Under the pieces are notes generated by a model that saw only the letters and a program-made list of their open reading frames with translations, ran no database searches and was not told the DNA's origin. Shown here piece by piece: positions 25,704 to 35,312 of a stretch of 64,000 nucleotides of DNA. The position numbers and the translations under genes were made by a program. The stretch's first letter is position 1. Each line of letters begins with the position of its first letter. Where the stretch lies: positions 1 through 64,000 of the forward strand of contig CAZPVD010000003.1 in NCBI GenBank assembly GCA_964589935.1, written 5' to 3'. The DNA comes from VHCN01 sp964589935. GTDB lineage: Bacteria > Verrucomicrobiota > Verrucomicrobiia > Limisphaerales > VHCN01.

Positions 25704-27572
25704 TTACTTCGGCGCGTTTTCCTTGAGGCGCTGGTTGACGATGTCGAGGTAGGAGCGGGCGATGGGGTTGTCGTTCCATTCGAGCTTGATCGAGCGCTCG
25801 AAGTATTCCTTTGCCTTTGCCCAGTCGCCGCGCTGCACGGCGTGCCAGCCCAGATGCGCGACGAGGTAGTAGCTGTTCCGGTCGAGCTGCGCGGCGCGCG
25901 CGAACCACTTGTCGGCCTCGTCCACGCGGCCGAGCCAATCGAGGCACATGCCGTAACGCATCGGCGCGGACGGATCCCAGCGGTTGAGCGCCATCGCTTT
26001 CTCGAACCACTGCATCGCCTCCTCGGCCTGCTTCTCGTGGCCTTCGCCGCCCTGCCAGCTCCACGCGCGCCACGCCTCGCCGATGCGGTAGGGCGTGTCG
26101 GGATTCATCGGCTCGACTTGGTTCGCCTGGACGAGCAGGCCGATGTATTCGCGCGAGTTTTCCGGCGTCTTCGCCGCGTGGCGGAGCAGCGAATCCTCCT
26201 GTAACCGGCGCATGGCTTCCTGTCCGAGATAAACCATGCACACCATCGCGATGACACTGAACGCGATGCGGCTGGGCAGGTTGAATGAAACCCAAAACCG
26301 GTCCGACGCGTATCGCCAGTGCCCCGCAATCAGCGCCATGATTGTGACCGCGACAAGCGCGTTGGCGGGGATGTGGAAGTTGAAGTCAGTGACCGAATGC
26401 ACCAGCAGTGACGCGAGTCCGACGACCGCGCCGAGCAGAAAGGCCGCGCGGTTGCCGTGGCTGCCGCCGAGGTCGTTCTGCGCGCGCGCCACATACTTCC
26501 ACGTCTGCCACGCGCCGGCGAAAAGCAGCGCCCACGCCGTCGCCACGAGCGCCGCGCCGATGATTCCCAAGTCGGCGAGCGTGTTCAGATAGTCGTTGTG
26601 AACACGGTCGGGCCGGCGCTGGATGAGTTCGGGCCGGTATTGCCGGAAGCGCGCGTCGAAGTGCCCCGGCCCGACGCCAATCCACGGGTTGTCCAGCCAC
26701 ATCTGCACGGCGGGCTTCCACAGATGGAAGCGCGTCTCGTCAAACTTGCCGGTCTGATACAGCACCTTGAAGCGCTCCTTCGAATACTGCGCCGAGGTGA
26801 TAAACCACACCGAGCCGAGAATGAGCAGCGCGAGGAACACGATCGCGGACAAGCGCACGTTCCGACGCCGCGCGTAAAGGAAGACAAACAGCATCAGCCC
26901 CGCAATCGTCGCAATCCAGCCGCCGCGCGAAAGCGTCACGCCGATGCCCGCGAGCATGACCAGCGCCGCGTAGCCGAAGACGATTTTCGCCGCGTGCGGC
27001 AGCCGGCCGGAGAGCGTGTGCGCCAGCGCAAGCGGCAGGACCATTTCGAGGAAGCCCGCGAGATGATTCGGGCAGACGTAGGTGCCGGAGCCGCGGTTGC
27101 CGTAGCTCGCGGGACGGAGATATTTCCAGACCATTTCCGTGTGCGTGATGAACTGGAACACCGCATACACCGACAGCGCGAGGCCAATGAACACCAGCAC
27201 CGACACCACGCTCTGCCCGGCCTCCTGCCGGTTGAGATTGTTCAGCGTGGCGAAGAAAAACACCGCATACACGAGCACGCGGATGAGTTCGAGCCGCGCC
27301 ACATACTCGATGTCTGAATTGCCATAGCGCCAGATTGCGTAGGCGACAAACGCGAGCGCGGCCCAGCACAGCGGCGGCCAGAGCAGGCGGAAATCGGGAT
27401 TGAGCCAGAAGCGCGCGGTCCAGACGAGGAGGACGCCGGCGGCGAGCGTCTGAAGCAGCACCATGTCCGCCGCGCGAACCGCACCGAGCGCCAGCGGCGC
27501 GTAAGCGAGCGCGGCCAGCACGAGGAGCAGAATGCCCTTCTCGCACAGGCCATCAAGGCGCTCGCGATCCAT
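25704..27572 (-). CDS. O-antigen-ligase-like membrane protein with C-terminal TPR region
   Basis: 622 residues. About eleven membrane helices fill residues 12-410, with the periplasmic Wzy/WaaL-type loop containing GSGTYVCPNHLAGFLEMVLPLAL, WIGVGPGHFD and HNDYLNTLADLGIIG. The ligase-like NHLAGFL and RVHNDYL motifs hold the expected basic residues. The last 180 residues are TPR-like helices (AMQWFEKAMALNRWDPSAPMRYG and EADKWFARAAQLDRNSYYL). WaaL/Wzy enzymes join or ligate lipid-linked glycans in the periplasm. It is separate from the exosortase locus by a divergent gene pair but may serve the same glycan. Confidence 0.85.
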   Translation of the reverse strand: MDRERLDGLCEKGILLLVLAALAYAPLALGAVRAADMVLLQTLAAGVLLVWTARFWLNPDFRLLWPPLCWAALAFVAYAIWRYGNSDIEYVARLELIRVLVYAVFFFATLNNLNRQEAGQSVVSVLVFIGLALSVYAVFQFITHTEMVWKYLRPASYGNRGSGTYVCPNHLAGFLEMVLPLALAHTLSGRLPHAAKIVFGYAALVMLAGIGVTLSRGGWIATIAGLMLFVFLYARRRNVRLSAIVFLALLILGSVWFITSAQYSKERFKVLYQTGKFDETRFHLWKPAVQMWLDNPWIGVGPGHFDARFRQYRPELIQRRPDRVHNDYLNTLADLGIIGAALVATAWALLFAGAWQTWKYVARAQNDLGGSHGNRAAFLLGAVVGLASLLVHSVTDFNFHIPANALVAVTIMALIAGHWRYASDRFWVSFNLPSRIAFSVIAMVCMVYLGQEAMRRLQEDSLLRHAAKTPENSREYIGLLVQANQVEPMNPDTPYRIGEAWRAWSWQGGEGHEKQAEEAMQWFEKAMALNRWDPSAPMRYGMCLDWLGRVDEADKWFARAAQLDRNSYYLVAHLGWHAVQRGDWAKAKEYFERSIKLEWNDNPIARSYLDIVNQRLKENAPK

Positions 27573-27719
27573 GCGCGGAGGCTAGGCGAGAGAATGCGGA
27601 GGGTCACGCCCTTTTCAGTCTGCACTGATTTGTTCCCGCCAAAAAATGTTTGGCTTCCCGCCGCGGCGCAGTGACATTCTCCGCGAAGGTGCGGCCGCGC
27701 CGCGCCGTCTCAATTCCAC

Positions 27720-28859
27720 ATGAATGTCACGTCCGTCCCGGTTGAATTCAGCGATCCGGTCAACGCTCAAATCCTCGCGGTGAGCGAGGATCGGTTGCAG
27801 GGTTTCCAGCGTGATCCGCTCGGCGAGGTCGCGCGCCAGACAGGCCTGCCGCTGGACACGGTCATCGAGCGCATCCAGGCCATGCTGCGCGCGGGCACCG
27901 TCCGCCGCGTGCGCCAGACGTTGCTTGCGACGAACCTTGCTCAAGGCGCGCTCGTCGCGTGGCAGGTGCCGCAGGAAAAACTCGACGCCGCGTTTGACTA
28001 CATGTTCCAGCAGGATCCGTTCAGCGGGCATGTCGTCACGCGTTCGACGGACACCGCGACCCAAGGCTCGTCCTATCGGCTCTGGACGACGCTCAAAGTG
28101 CCGCAGAGTTTCTCGATTCGAAAGCACTGCGAGTTTCTCGCGAAACAAACCGGCGCGGAGAAGTTCATCCTGCTTCCGGCGAAAAAACTTTTCGCGCTTG
28201 GTGTTGGGCACACGCGTCGTCGCGGCATGGAACCGGGAAGCCGCGCGGACGTGCCCGCCGAGGTCACGGAAGTTTCCGTCGTGTCGCTGAATGAACTCGA
28301 ATGGCGCGTGCTGGAGGCGCTCAAGCGCGAGTTCGAGCCGGAGGAACTCGTGCCGGATTTGTGGGCCGCGCGCGCGAAGGAGGCGGGTGTGCCGTTGCAG
28401 ACGTTCTTCGAGTTCGCGGAGGATTTCGAGCGGCGCAAGATCATCGGGCGCTTTTCGACGTTTCTGGAGCACGTCAAGCCGCACAGCGACGGCGAGCGCG
28501 TCACGCGCTTCAACGCGCTCTTCCACTGGGCCGTGCCGCCGGGCCGCGAGATGGACGCGGGCCGCGAGGTCGGCCGGCACCACATCATGACGCACGCCTA
28601 CTGGCGCGAAGGCGGGCCGGAGTTCCGCAACGTGAACGTGATGGGTGTGGCGCACGGCACGGACAAGGCGCTCGTGCTCGCGCACAAGGCGGCGATTGAC
28701 CAGCACCTGCGCGAGGCGGGCATCGAGGTCGGCTACACGAACGTCTTCTGGGGCGGCCGCAGCGAAATCAAACCGAGCGAAATCTCGCCGAACGCCTATC
28801 GCGACTGGTGTTGCAGCGTCGGACTCGACGCGGAAAAAATGCGCGAGCAACCGCTGTAG
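27720..28859 (+). CDS. Siroheme-decarboxylase-like protein (AhbA/AhbB or NirD/L type, fused)
   Basis: 379 residues built from two similar halves. Each has a winged-helix start (RLQGFQRDPLGEVARQTGLPLDTV and ELEWRVLEALKREFEPEELVPDLWAARAKEAGV) and a ferredoxin-like AsnC/Lrp-type domain. The second half holds GRHHIMTHAYWREG, near where AhbB/NirL carry their catalytic His. Automatic annotation often calls these Lrp/AsnC regulators. In characterised cases the AhbA/AhbB pair removes carboxyls from siroheme to make didecarboxysiroheme for heme or heme d1. Here both subunits would be in one chain. Function is inferred, and a regulator is the alternative. Confidence 0.5.
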   Translation: MNVTSVPVEFSDPVNAQILAVSEDRLQGFQRDPLGEVARQTGLPLDTVIERIQAMLRAGTVRRVRQTLLATNLAQGALVAWQVPQEKLDAAFDYMFQQDPFSGHVVTRSTDTATQGSSYRLWTTLKVPQSFSIRKHCEFLAKQTGAEKFILLPAKKLFALGVGHTRRRGMEPGSRADVPAEVTEVSVVSLNELEWRVLEALKREFEPEELVPDLWAARAKEAGVPLQTFFEFAEDFERRKIIGRFSTFLEHVKPHSDGERVTRFNALFHWAVPPGREMDAGREVGRHHIMTHAYWREGGPEFRNVNVMGVAHGTDKALVLAHKAAIDQHLREAGIEVGYTNVFWGGRSEIKPSEISPNAYRDWCCSVGLDAEKMREQPL

Positions 28860-28954
28860 CGACGGTCGCATCCCGCCGCGCGGTTGCAATCGGAGGCTTG
28901 CGGCAAGGATTTGCCGCTGAAACAATTCGTCCGTGCCCGTGAACCCCTCCGCCC

Positions 28955-31087
28955 ATGCCCTCGCTTGAATGGTATTGGCACCGGTTGCGCGCGATGAGCG
29001 CGGGCGAAGTCGCTCTCCGCATTCGCAAAAAGTTCCGCGAGCTGGCTGACTCCACGCTTGAGCACGACTGGGCTGGTTCGCCAATCGAAAGCTCCGGCGC
29101 ATTCCCGAAGTTGCCTGAAAAACCTGCCGCGCCCGAATCGCTCCGCTCCGCTCTGCGTCGCGACGCGGACAACATCCTTGCCGGCCGCTGGCGCGCGTTT
29201 GGCCACCTCGAACTCAAGGTGGACGATCCGCCGCGCTGGCACTGCGATTATCTCGCGGGCCGCGATCTCGCGACGACGGCGTCCGCCTTTCGTTTGGATT
29301 ACCGCGAGCTTCCCGGCGGCGCGGACATCAAGCTCATCTGGGAGCTTTCCCGCTGGCACGCGCTCGCGCGCCTCGCGCAGGCCGCGTGGCTGCTCGACGA
29401 CGAGAAGGCCGGCGAAAAATGCGTGCTCTGGCTCGAAGACTGGGTGAAGCACAACCAGCCCTTCCGCGGCTGGAACTGGACAAGCGCGCTCGAAGCCGGC
29501 CTGCGGCTCATCAACTTCGCGTGGATGGACGCGCTGCTCGCGCCGAACGCCGAGCGCTGGGCCTTCGACGCGGAACTCGATAGGTTGCGGCACGAAATCC
29601 TGCCGCCGCACGCGTGGTTCACATGGCGGCACAAATCCTTCGGTTCGTCGGCGAACAACCACCTCATCGGCGAACTTGCCGGCCTGATTGTCGCCACGGC
29701 GCGCTGGCCCGCGCTCGCGCCATGGGCCGCGCCGCTCGACGAACTGCAACGCCGCTGGGAACACGAAGTCCTCGCGCAGTTCCACGAGGACGGCGGGAAC
29801 AAGGAGCAGGCGCTGAACTATCACCTGTTCTCGTGGGAACTCTGCTGGCACGCGCGCGCCGCGCTCGTCGCTACCGGTCGCGTCATCGCTCCAGCCGTTG
29901 AAGAACGACTGCGCCGCGCCGCGCAATTCTATGTGGACGTGCAAGTGCCGAGCGACCCGTGGGACTACGGCGACTCGGACAACGCGTTTGTTCTGCCGGT
30001 TACTCGGGATTGCTACGGCATGATTGAGACTTGGCACTCGTGGCTCGCTGGAAAATCCACTCCTGAACTTGCATTCTGGCTTGGCAACCCGCCCAGCCTG
30101 CCCGTCGAGTCCAGGTTGGAAGAGGCTATATTCGGGATGCCGCCTGCCGAGGAGGACAAAGGGGAGCGTCCATACCCGAATTTGGTTTCTGACGGATCGT
30201 CTTTCGCGTCCGTCTTCAACAAGTCCGGCATCGCCATCCTGAAGGCCAGAGGTTGGACGCTGCGGTGGGATGTGTCGCCGCTTGGCTACCTGGCAACTTC
30301 AGCCCACGGACACCTGGATGTATTTCACCTGTCGCTCTGGCTGAACGGCGTCGCAATGGTGGTTGACCCCGGCACGGGAGGCTATTTCTCAGATTCGCGG
30401 CTCCGGCATTGGCTGGCGTCGGGCCCTGCGCACAACGGTCCGCGCGTGACTCCAGAGGATTGGGTGGAGCGACAAGGTCCATTTCTGTGGTCGAGGCAAC
30501 ACGACACCCCGATTGGTATTGGAGGACGAATCTGGTCGCTGCCCCAAGCACTGATAAAAGATGCGTTCGAGAGCGGCATTGGCAAGCTGGTGCGTGAGTC
30601 CTATGAGAGAGGCGATGCCGTGGAGGCGTTGATGGGACTCGTTAAGCTCTACATGAAAGGCACCTCTAACCCTTGGGCTCTGACGCGCCAGTTCAGTCTC
30701 GTGACGAAGGAAGGCCCGATTCGAGTCATGGACACAGCTTCCAAGGGCATGCGTCCGATGCGTCGTGCGCCATTTTCCGTTCGCTGGCAATTCGCACCCG
30801 GCGCGAAGCTCGAACAACTTACTCCGCGCCGCTTCTGCGTCACGCGTCGCGGCGTTGCGATGGATGTCGAGGTGAGCGCAGATTGGGCTGAAGTTTGGGC
30901 GGTGAGCGACCGAAACGATCCGGCGTTCATGCAGGCGGAGAAGACGGACGAGGAACGGAAGTTCGCCGGCATCGTTTCGCCCGCGTTCCGCAAGACGGAA
31001 TGGGCGCCGTATCTCAAGCTCGTGGCGCGTCCGGGGGAGAAGCCTTGCCTTTTCACCACCACATTTCTAGCCTCGCGCGACGCATGA
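28955..31087 (+). CDS. Heparinase II/III-family polysaccharide lyase-like protein
   Basis: 710 residues. The N-terminal part begins LEWYWHRLRAMSAGEVALRIRKK and continues into an all-alpha toroid containing HNQPFRGWNWTSALEAGLRLINFAW and SFGSSANNHLIGELAGL, where the NNH stretch is a catalytic-region signature. The C-terminal half has GHLDVFHLSLWLNGVAMVVDPGT, typical of the beta-sandwich of heparinase II/III. Such proteins beside glycan-synthesis genes often trim or degrade the same uronic-acid polymer. The region 30.0-30.8 kb is less GC-rich than the rest of the gene. Its stop overlaps the dehydrogenase start by 4 bases. Confidence 0.87.
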   Translation: MPSLEWYWHRLRAMSAGEVALRIRKKFRELADSTLEHDWAGSPIESSGAFPKLPEKPAAPESLRSALRRDADNILAGRWRAFGHLELKVDDPPRWHCDYLAGRDLATTASAFRLDYRELPGGADIKLIWELSRWHALARLAQAAWLLDDEKAGEKCVLWLEDWVKHNQPFRGWNWTSALEAGLRLINFAWMDALLAPNAERWAFDAELDRLRHEILPPHAWFTWRHKSFGSSANNHLIGELAGLIVATARWPALAPWAAPLDELQRRWEHEVLAQFHEDGGNKEQALNYHLFSWELCWHARAALVATGRVIAPAVEERLRRAAQFYVDVQVPSDPWDYGDSDNAFVLPVTRDCYGMIETWHSWLAGKSTPELAFWLGNPPSLPVESRLEEAIFGMPPAEEDKGERPYPNLVSDGSSFASVFNKSGIAILKARGWTLRWDVSPLGYLATSAHGHLDVFHLSLWLNGVAMVVDPGTGGYFSDSRLRHWLASGPAHNGPRVTPEDWVERQGPFLWSRQHDTPIGIGGRIWSLPQALIKDAFESGIGKLVRESYERGDAVEALMGLVKLYMKGTSNPWALTRQFSLVTKEGPIRVMDTASKGMRPMRRAPFSVRWQFAPGAKLEQLTPRRFCVTRRGVAMDVEVSADWAEVWAVSDRNDPAFMQAEKTDEERKFAGIVSPAFRKTEWAPYLKLVARPGEKPCLFTTTFLASRDA

Positions 31088-32385
31088 GAATCAGCATCTT
31101 CGGTCTGGGCTACGTCGGCGCGGTCACGGCGGGCTGTCTGGCGAAGCAGGGGCATGCGATTGTCGGTGTGGACGTGCATCCGCAAAAGGTCGAGGCGTTC
31201 AATCAAGGCATACCGCCCATCATCGAGCCGGGTCTTGATGATTTGCTGAAAACAGCGAAGTCCAAAAGCCTCCTGCGCGCGACGCAGAGCTGCGATGATG
31301 CGATTGCTTCTACCGAACTCTCGATCATCTGCGTCGGCACGCCGTCCGCGGTGACGGGCGCGCTGGATCTCGGCTTCGTGCGGCAGGTCGTGCAGCAGAT
31401 CGCCGCCGCGCTTCGCGCGAAACCGAAGCCGCACTTCCTCGTTTTCCGCAGCACGATGCTGCCCGGCAGCACGGCGAAGTTCGTCGGCGAATGGCTCGGC
31501 GACCTCGAAGCGAATGGCTCGCTGAAGGTTTTTTATTATCCCGAATTTTTGCGCGAGAGCACGGCGGTGGCGGACTTCGACAATCCCTCGCTCGCGGTCG
31601 TGGGCACACGCGACGGCTCGCGTCCGCCGGAGGAATTGATGCGTTCTCTTTTCGGCGAAAAGGCCGGCGTGGTGAACTGGCAGACGGCCGAGATGGTGAA
31701 GTATTCCTGCAACGCCTTTCACGCGGCGAAAATCACCTTCGCGAATGAAATCGGTCGCATCGGCAAGCAGATGGGCGTGGATTCGCGCGCGGTGATGGCG
31801 CTGCTCTGCCAGGACACGCGGCTGAACATCTCGCCGTATTATTTGAAGCCGGGCAATCCGTTCGGCGGCTCGTGCCTGCCCAAGGACGTGCGCGCGCTCA
31901 CGAACCATGCGCGCGTGAATGGCCTGCACGTGCCGATGCTGGAGAACCTGCTCGACAGCAACGAGCGGCATTTGCAGTCGCTGCTCTCGCTCATCATGGA
32001 AAGCGGTCAGAGCGAGGTGGTGATTCTTGGCCTTTCCTTCAAATCGAACACAGACGACCTGCGCGAAAGCCCGATGGTGGATGTCGCTCAGGCGCTGCTC
32101 GGCCGCGGCCACAAGCTGCGCATCTACGATCCCGCGCTGAATCTCGCCGCGCTCGTCGGCGCGAACAAGCGCGTGATTGACACCAAGATGCCGCACCTTG
32201 CGTCGCTGCTGCACAACGACCTTGGCGCCGCCGTCGGCAAACGCGGCCTGCTTGTCGTTGCGCAAAAGTGCGCCGCGCTCGCCGACCTCGCGCAATACCT
32301 CACGCCGGACCACCGCGTCCTCGACGTGAACGGTTGGACGGAACTCAAGAGTTTGTCCGTGAAATACGAAGGGTTTTGCTGGTGA
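31084..32385 (+). CDS. GDP-mannose 6-dehydrogenase-like nucleotide-sugar dehydrogenase (AlgD type)
   Basis: 433 residues. It begins MRISIFGLGYVGAVTAGCLA (NAD-binding) and holds IICVGTPS, FLRESTAVADFD, NAFHAAKITFANEIG and the catalytic cysteine C264 in FGGSCLPKDVRAL, then GLSFKSNTDDLRESP. The end, KMPHLASLLHNDL to YEGFCW, follows Pseudomonas AlgD closely as I remember it and differs from UDP-glucose dehydrogenases. It would oxidise GDP-mannose to GDP-mannuronate, making an acidic sugar for the polymer of this locus. UDP-glucose as substrate is the alternative. Confidence 0.85.
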   Translation: MRISIFGLGYVGAVTAGCLAKQGHAIVGVDVHPQKVEAFNQGIPPIIEPGLDDLLKTAKSKSLLRATQSCDDAIASTELSIICVGTPSAVTGALDLGFVRQVVQQIAAALRAKPKPHFLVFRSTMLPGSTAKFVGEWLGDLEANGSLKVFYYPEFLRESTAVADFDNPSLAVVGTRDGSRPPEELMRSLFGEKAGVVNWQTAEMVKYSCNAFHAAKITFANEIGRIGKQMGVDSRAVMALLCQDTRLNISPYYLKPGNPFGGSCLPKDVRALTNHARVNGLHVPMLENLLDSNERHLQSLLSLIMESGQSEVVILGLSFKSNTDDLRESPMVDVAQALLGRGHKLRIYDPALNLAALVGANKRVIDTKMPHLASLLHNDLGAAVGKRGLLVVAQKCAALADLAQYLTPDHRVLDVNGWTELKSLSVKYEGFCW

Positions 32386-32391
32386 CACTCA

Positions 32392-33576
32392 GTGACCAAG
32401 CCCGCCGTCCTCATCATCGTCGAGAACCTGCCCGTGCCGTTGGATCGCCGCGTGTGGCAGGAGGCGCGTGCATTGCGCGACGCCGGCTATGAGGTTGCGG
32501 TGATCTGCCCGCGGATGCGCGGCTTCACGGCACCGGAGGAAACGCTCGAAGGCATCCACATTTATCGCCATTGGATCAGCGAGGAAGCGTCCGGCGTAGT
32601 TGGTTTTCTGCGCGAATATGCGAGCGCGCTGTGGGGTGAATGGTGGCTCGCGTGGAAAGCCTGGCGTCGGCACCGCTTCAAAATCATCCACCTCTGCAAT
32701 CCGCCCGACCTGCTGTTCTTCGTGGCGTGGCCGTTCAAGCTGATCTTCGATGTGCGCGTCATCTACGACGTGCATGATTTGTGGCCGGAGATGTTCGAGG
32801 CGAAGTTCGGCAAACGCGGCCCGCTCTACTGGGCCGTGCGCGCGGCCGAACGGCTTACCCACTCAACCGCAGATGTCGTGCTCGCGACAAATCAAACCGT
32901 GCAGCTTGCCGCGCTCGAACGCGGCGGCAAGGACCCGTGGGAAGTCTTCGTCGTCCGCACCTCGCCGGAGATTTCCGCGAACATCTCGCAGCCCGATCCG
33001 TCGCTTCGTCAAGGCCGCCGGTTTCTCGCCGGCTATGTTGGCGTGATGGGCAACGCGGATGGCGTGCATCTGTTGCTCGATGCCATCGCGCACTTCGTTC
33101 GCGCGCTTGGCCGTGCGGACACGCGGTTTCTTCTCATGGGCACGGGGCCGGAGTTCGACCGGCTCGTCGCGCAACGCGACCGGCTTGGCCTCGCGGACTT
33201 CGTGGACATGCCGGGGCGCGTGAGCGATGAGTTTCTCTTCCGCGCGCTGGCTACAATGGATGCCGGAGTTTCGTGCGACCCGATGAACGCGTATAATCAC
33301 GGCTGCACGATGAACAAAGTGCTCGAATACATGGCGTTCGCGAAGCCGCAGGTGATGTTTGACCTGCGCGAAGGCCGCGCCTCCGCCGGCGATGCCGCGG
33401 TTTATGTGCACGAAACGTCGTCGGCGAAGTTTGCCGAAACGCTCGCCCGTTTGCTCGATGATCCCGCCGCGCGCGAGCGAATGGGCCGGCTCGGCGCGGA
33501 GCGCATTCGCGGCGAACTGGGCTGGGAACATTCCAAGCGGCAACTGCTCGCGGCTTACGCGGCGGTGTTGGAGTAG
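32392..33576 (+). CDS. Glycosyltransferase, GT-B fold (family 4-like)
   Basis: 394 residues from a GTG at 32392, 7 bases after the dehydrogenase. VLIIVENLPVPLDRRVWQEARALRDAGYEVAVICP and the later VIYDVHDLWPEMF are the N-terminal half; GYVGVMGNADGVHLLLDAI and RFLLMGTGPEFDRL start the donor domain; NHGCTMNKVLEYMAFAKPQVMFD with its late Glu pair takes the place of the usual EX7E donor motif. Retaining transfer of a hexose or uronate to a lipid-linked acceptor on the cytoplasmic side is expected; donor and acceptor are unknown. Confidence 0.87.
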   Translation: MTKPAVLIIVENLPVPLDRRVWQEARALRDAGYEVAVICPRMRGFTAPEETLEGIHIYRHWISEEASGVVGFLREYASALWGEWWLAWKAWRRHRFKIIHLCNPPDLLFFVAWPFKLIFDVRVIYDVHDLWPEMFEAKFGKRGPLYWAVRAAERLTHSTADVVLATNQTVQLAALERGGKDPWEVFVVRTSPEISANISQPDPSLRQGRRFLAGYVGVMGNADGVHLLLDAIAHFVRALGRADTRFLLMGTGPEFDRLVAQRDRLGLADFVDMPGRVSDEFLFRALATMDAGVSCDPMNAYNHGCTMNKVLEYMAFAKPQVMFDLREGRASAGDAAVYVHETSSAKFAETLARLLDDPAARERMGRLGAERIRGELGWEHSKRQLLAAYAAVLE

Positions 33577-33584
33577 AATCCTGC

Positions 33585-34541
33585 ATGGACAGCGAGTCTC
33601 CAACCCCGTCGCGCGCCTCCTTCCGCGATGAGTTTCTGCGGTGCTGGACGGCGCTGCCGGGCAAGGCCCTGTTCGGCTTGCTGCTGCTCGTGTGGCTCGC
33701 GCTGTTCCAGTTCCAAGGCAACTCCACGCTCGGCTACGTGAAGACTTCGAGCCTGTTCGGCTGGATGAACTACGCGTATCAGAACAGCGCGGACGACGAA
33801 CTCGGCTACGTGATCCCGCTCGTTGTGCTCGCGCTGCTGTGGTGGAAGCGCGACGAACTGCTTGCGCTGCCGAAGCGCGTGTGGCTGCCGGCACTCGCGC
33901 TCGTTGCGCTCGCGCTCGCGTTGCACGCGCTCGGCTTCATCGTGCAGCAGACGCGCGTGTCCATCGTCGCTTTTTTCACCGGCCTGTGGGCGTTGGGCGG
34001 ACTCGCGTGGGGCGCGGCGTGGCTGCGCGCGACGCTGTTTCCGTCAGTGCTGTTTGCGTTCTGCGTGCCGCTCGGAAACTCGGCGGAGATGATCACGTTT
34101 CCGCTGCGGCTGCTCGCGACGAAGATCACCGTCACTCTGTCCCACGCGGTGCTGGGCCTGAGTGTGATTCAAAACGGCACGAGCATCTTTGATCCGGCGG
34201 GGAAGTTTCAGTATGAGGTCGCGGCGGCGTGCAGCGGCATCCGCAGCCTCACGGCCATCGCGGCGCTGGCGGTGATTTATGCGTTCATGAATTTCCGCGC
34301 ACCGTGGAAGCGCGCGGTCGTGCTCGCATCGGCGTTTCCGCTCGCGGTCGCGGCGAATGCGTTGCGCCTGCTCTGCATCGTCATCGCAGCGGACGCCTTC
34401 GGGCAGAAGGCTGGGAATTACGTCCACGAGAGCGCGTGGCTGAGCCTGCTGCCGTATTTGCCGGCGCTGGCGGGTTTGTTTCTGATTGGCCGCTGGCTGC
34501 GCGAAGACTCGCAACCGGCAAGAAAGGAGCCGCGTGGATAG
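33585..34541 (+). CDS. Exosortase (exosortase/archaeosortase family)
   Basis: 318 residues with about eight membrane helices. The family's catalytic set is present: C216 in YEVAAACSGIRSL, R261 in ANALRLLC and H281 in NYVHESAW. Exosortases are inner-membrane transpeptidases that process PEP-CTERM-like sorting tails and are nearly always next to exopolysaccharide genes, as here. No PEP-CTERM substrate was recognised within the window. The downstream EpsI gene overlaps its end by 8 bases. Confidence 0.93.
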   Translation: MDSESPTPSRASFRDEFLRCWTALPGKALFGLLLLVWLALFQFQGNSTLGYVKTSSLFGWMNYAYQNSADDELGYVIPLVVLALLWWKRDELLALPKRVWLPALALVALALALHALGFIVQQTRVSIVAFFTGLWALGGLAWGAAWLRATLFPSVLFAFCVPLGNSAEMITFPLRLLATKITVTLSHAVLGLSVIQNGTSIFDPAGKFQYEVAAACSGIRSLTAIAALAVIYAFMNFRAPWKRAVVLASAFPLAVAANALRLLCIVIAADAFGQKAGNYVHESAWLSLLPYLPALAGLFLIGRWLREDSQPARKEPRG

Positions 34542-35280
34542 GACAAGCTGGCTCGCGTTAGCCGCCGTGCTGCTGCTCGTTGCGGCGACTTCTGGATTTC
34601 TCCGACAGCATCAGGCGGGCCAGCGCCTTGGTGCGCCCGGTGTGAAGGTGGTTGCCGAGCCGATGCTGGGCGAAAGCGGCGAAGTCATCGCGACGAACAG
34701 CGTGGCGCTGCCGCAGCGCGTGCTCGACTACACGTCGAAGCCGGTGAACGTGCCGCGTGTTGTTCACGAGTGGCTGCCGAAGGACACGACTTACGGGCAC
34801 CGCATTTACACGGCGCGGGACGGGTTCACCGTGGACGCGCAAGTGGTGCTGATGGGCGCGGACCGCACGAGCATACATCAACCACAGTATTGCCTTACGG
34901 GTTCGGGATGGCAGATTGATGATAGTGAAACAAAGACCATCCGCATGGCGCTCCCCCGTCCATACGATCTGCCCGTGAGGAAGCTCACGCTGACGGGCCG
35001 TTTCCAGACCGAGCGCGGCCCGGAGACGCGGCGCGGTATTTTTGTATATTGGTTCGTGGCCGACGGCGAACTGACTGCGGACCATCGCCAGCGGATGTGG
35101 TCGCTGGCGCGCGAGCAGTTGCGCAGTGGCGTCTTGCAACGCTGGGCGTATGTGATTTGCTTTGCGGCGTGCATGCCGGGCGCGGAAGAAGCGGCCTTCA
35201 ATCGGATGAAAGAATTCATCGCGGCTGCCGCGCCGGAGTTTCAACTGGCCGCCGGGCCGGCGGTTGCTGAAAAGAACTGA
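34534..35280 (+). CDS. EpsI-family exosortase partner
   Basis: 248 residues from a GTG at 34534, preceded by AAAGGAG at a normal distance, overlapping the exosortase stop by 8 bases. An N-terminal membrane helix (WLALAAVLLLVAATSGFL) is followed by a periplasmic domain with IYTARDGFTVDAQVVLMGADRTSIHQPQYCLTGSGW split across the central conserved area: HQPQYCLTGSGW is the EpsI signature, and VYWFVADGE is the next block. In many exosortase systems EpsI is fused to or paired with the exosortase; its activity is not established. Confidence 0.9.
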   Translation: MDRTSWLALAAVLLLVAATSGFLRQHQAGQRLGAPGVKVVAEPMLGESGEVIATNSVALPQRVLDYTSKPVNVPRVVHEWLPKDTTYGHRIYTARDGFTVDAQVVLMGADRTSIHQPQYCLTGSGWQIDDSETKTIRMALPRPYDLPVRKLTLTGRFQTERGPETRRGIFVYWFVADGELTADHRQRMWSLAREQLRSGVLQRWAYVICFAACMPGAEEAAFNRMKEFIAAAAPEFQLAAGPAVAEKN

Positions 35281-35312
35281 ACGCCCACGACGCGAACCAC
35301 GTCACACTCACC

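Noticed and set aside
28854..28925. Possible partial REP-like copy after the siroheme-decarboxylase-like gene
   Set aside because: The similarity to the permease element is limited to a few bases (TGTAGCG, CGGTC) and no inverted partner was found.
30649..32388. 579-codon minus-strand frame opposite the nucleotide-sugar dehydrogenase
   Set aside because: Composition (Arg, His, Ala-rich) and lack of motifs show it is a shadow of the dehydrogenase gene.
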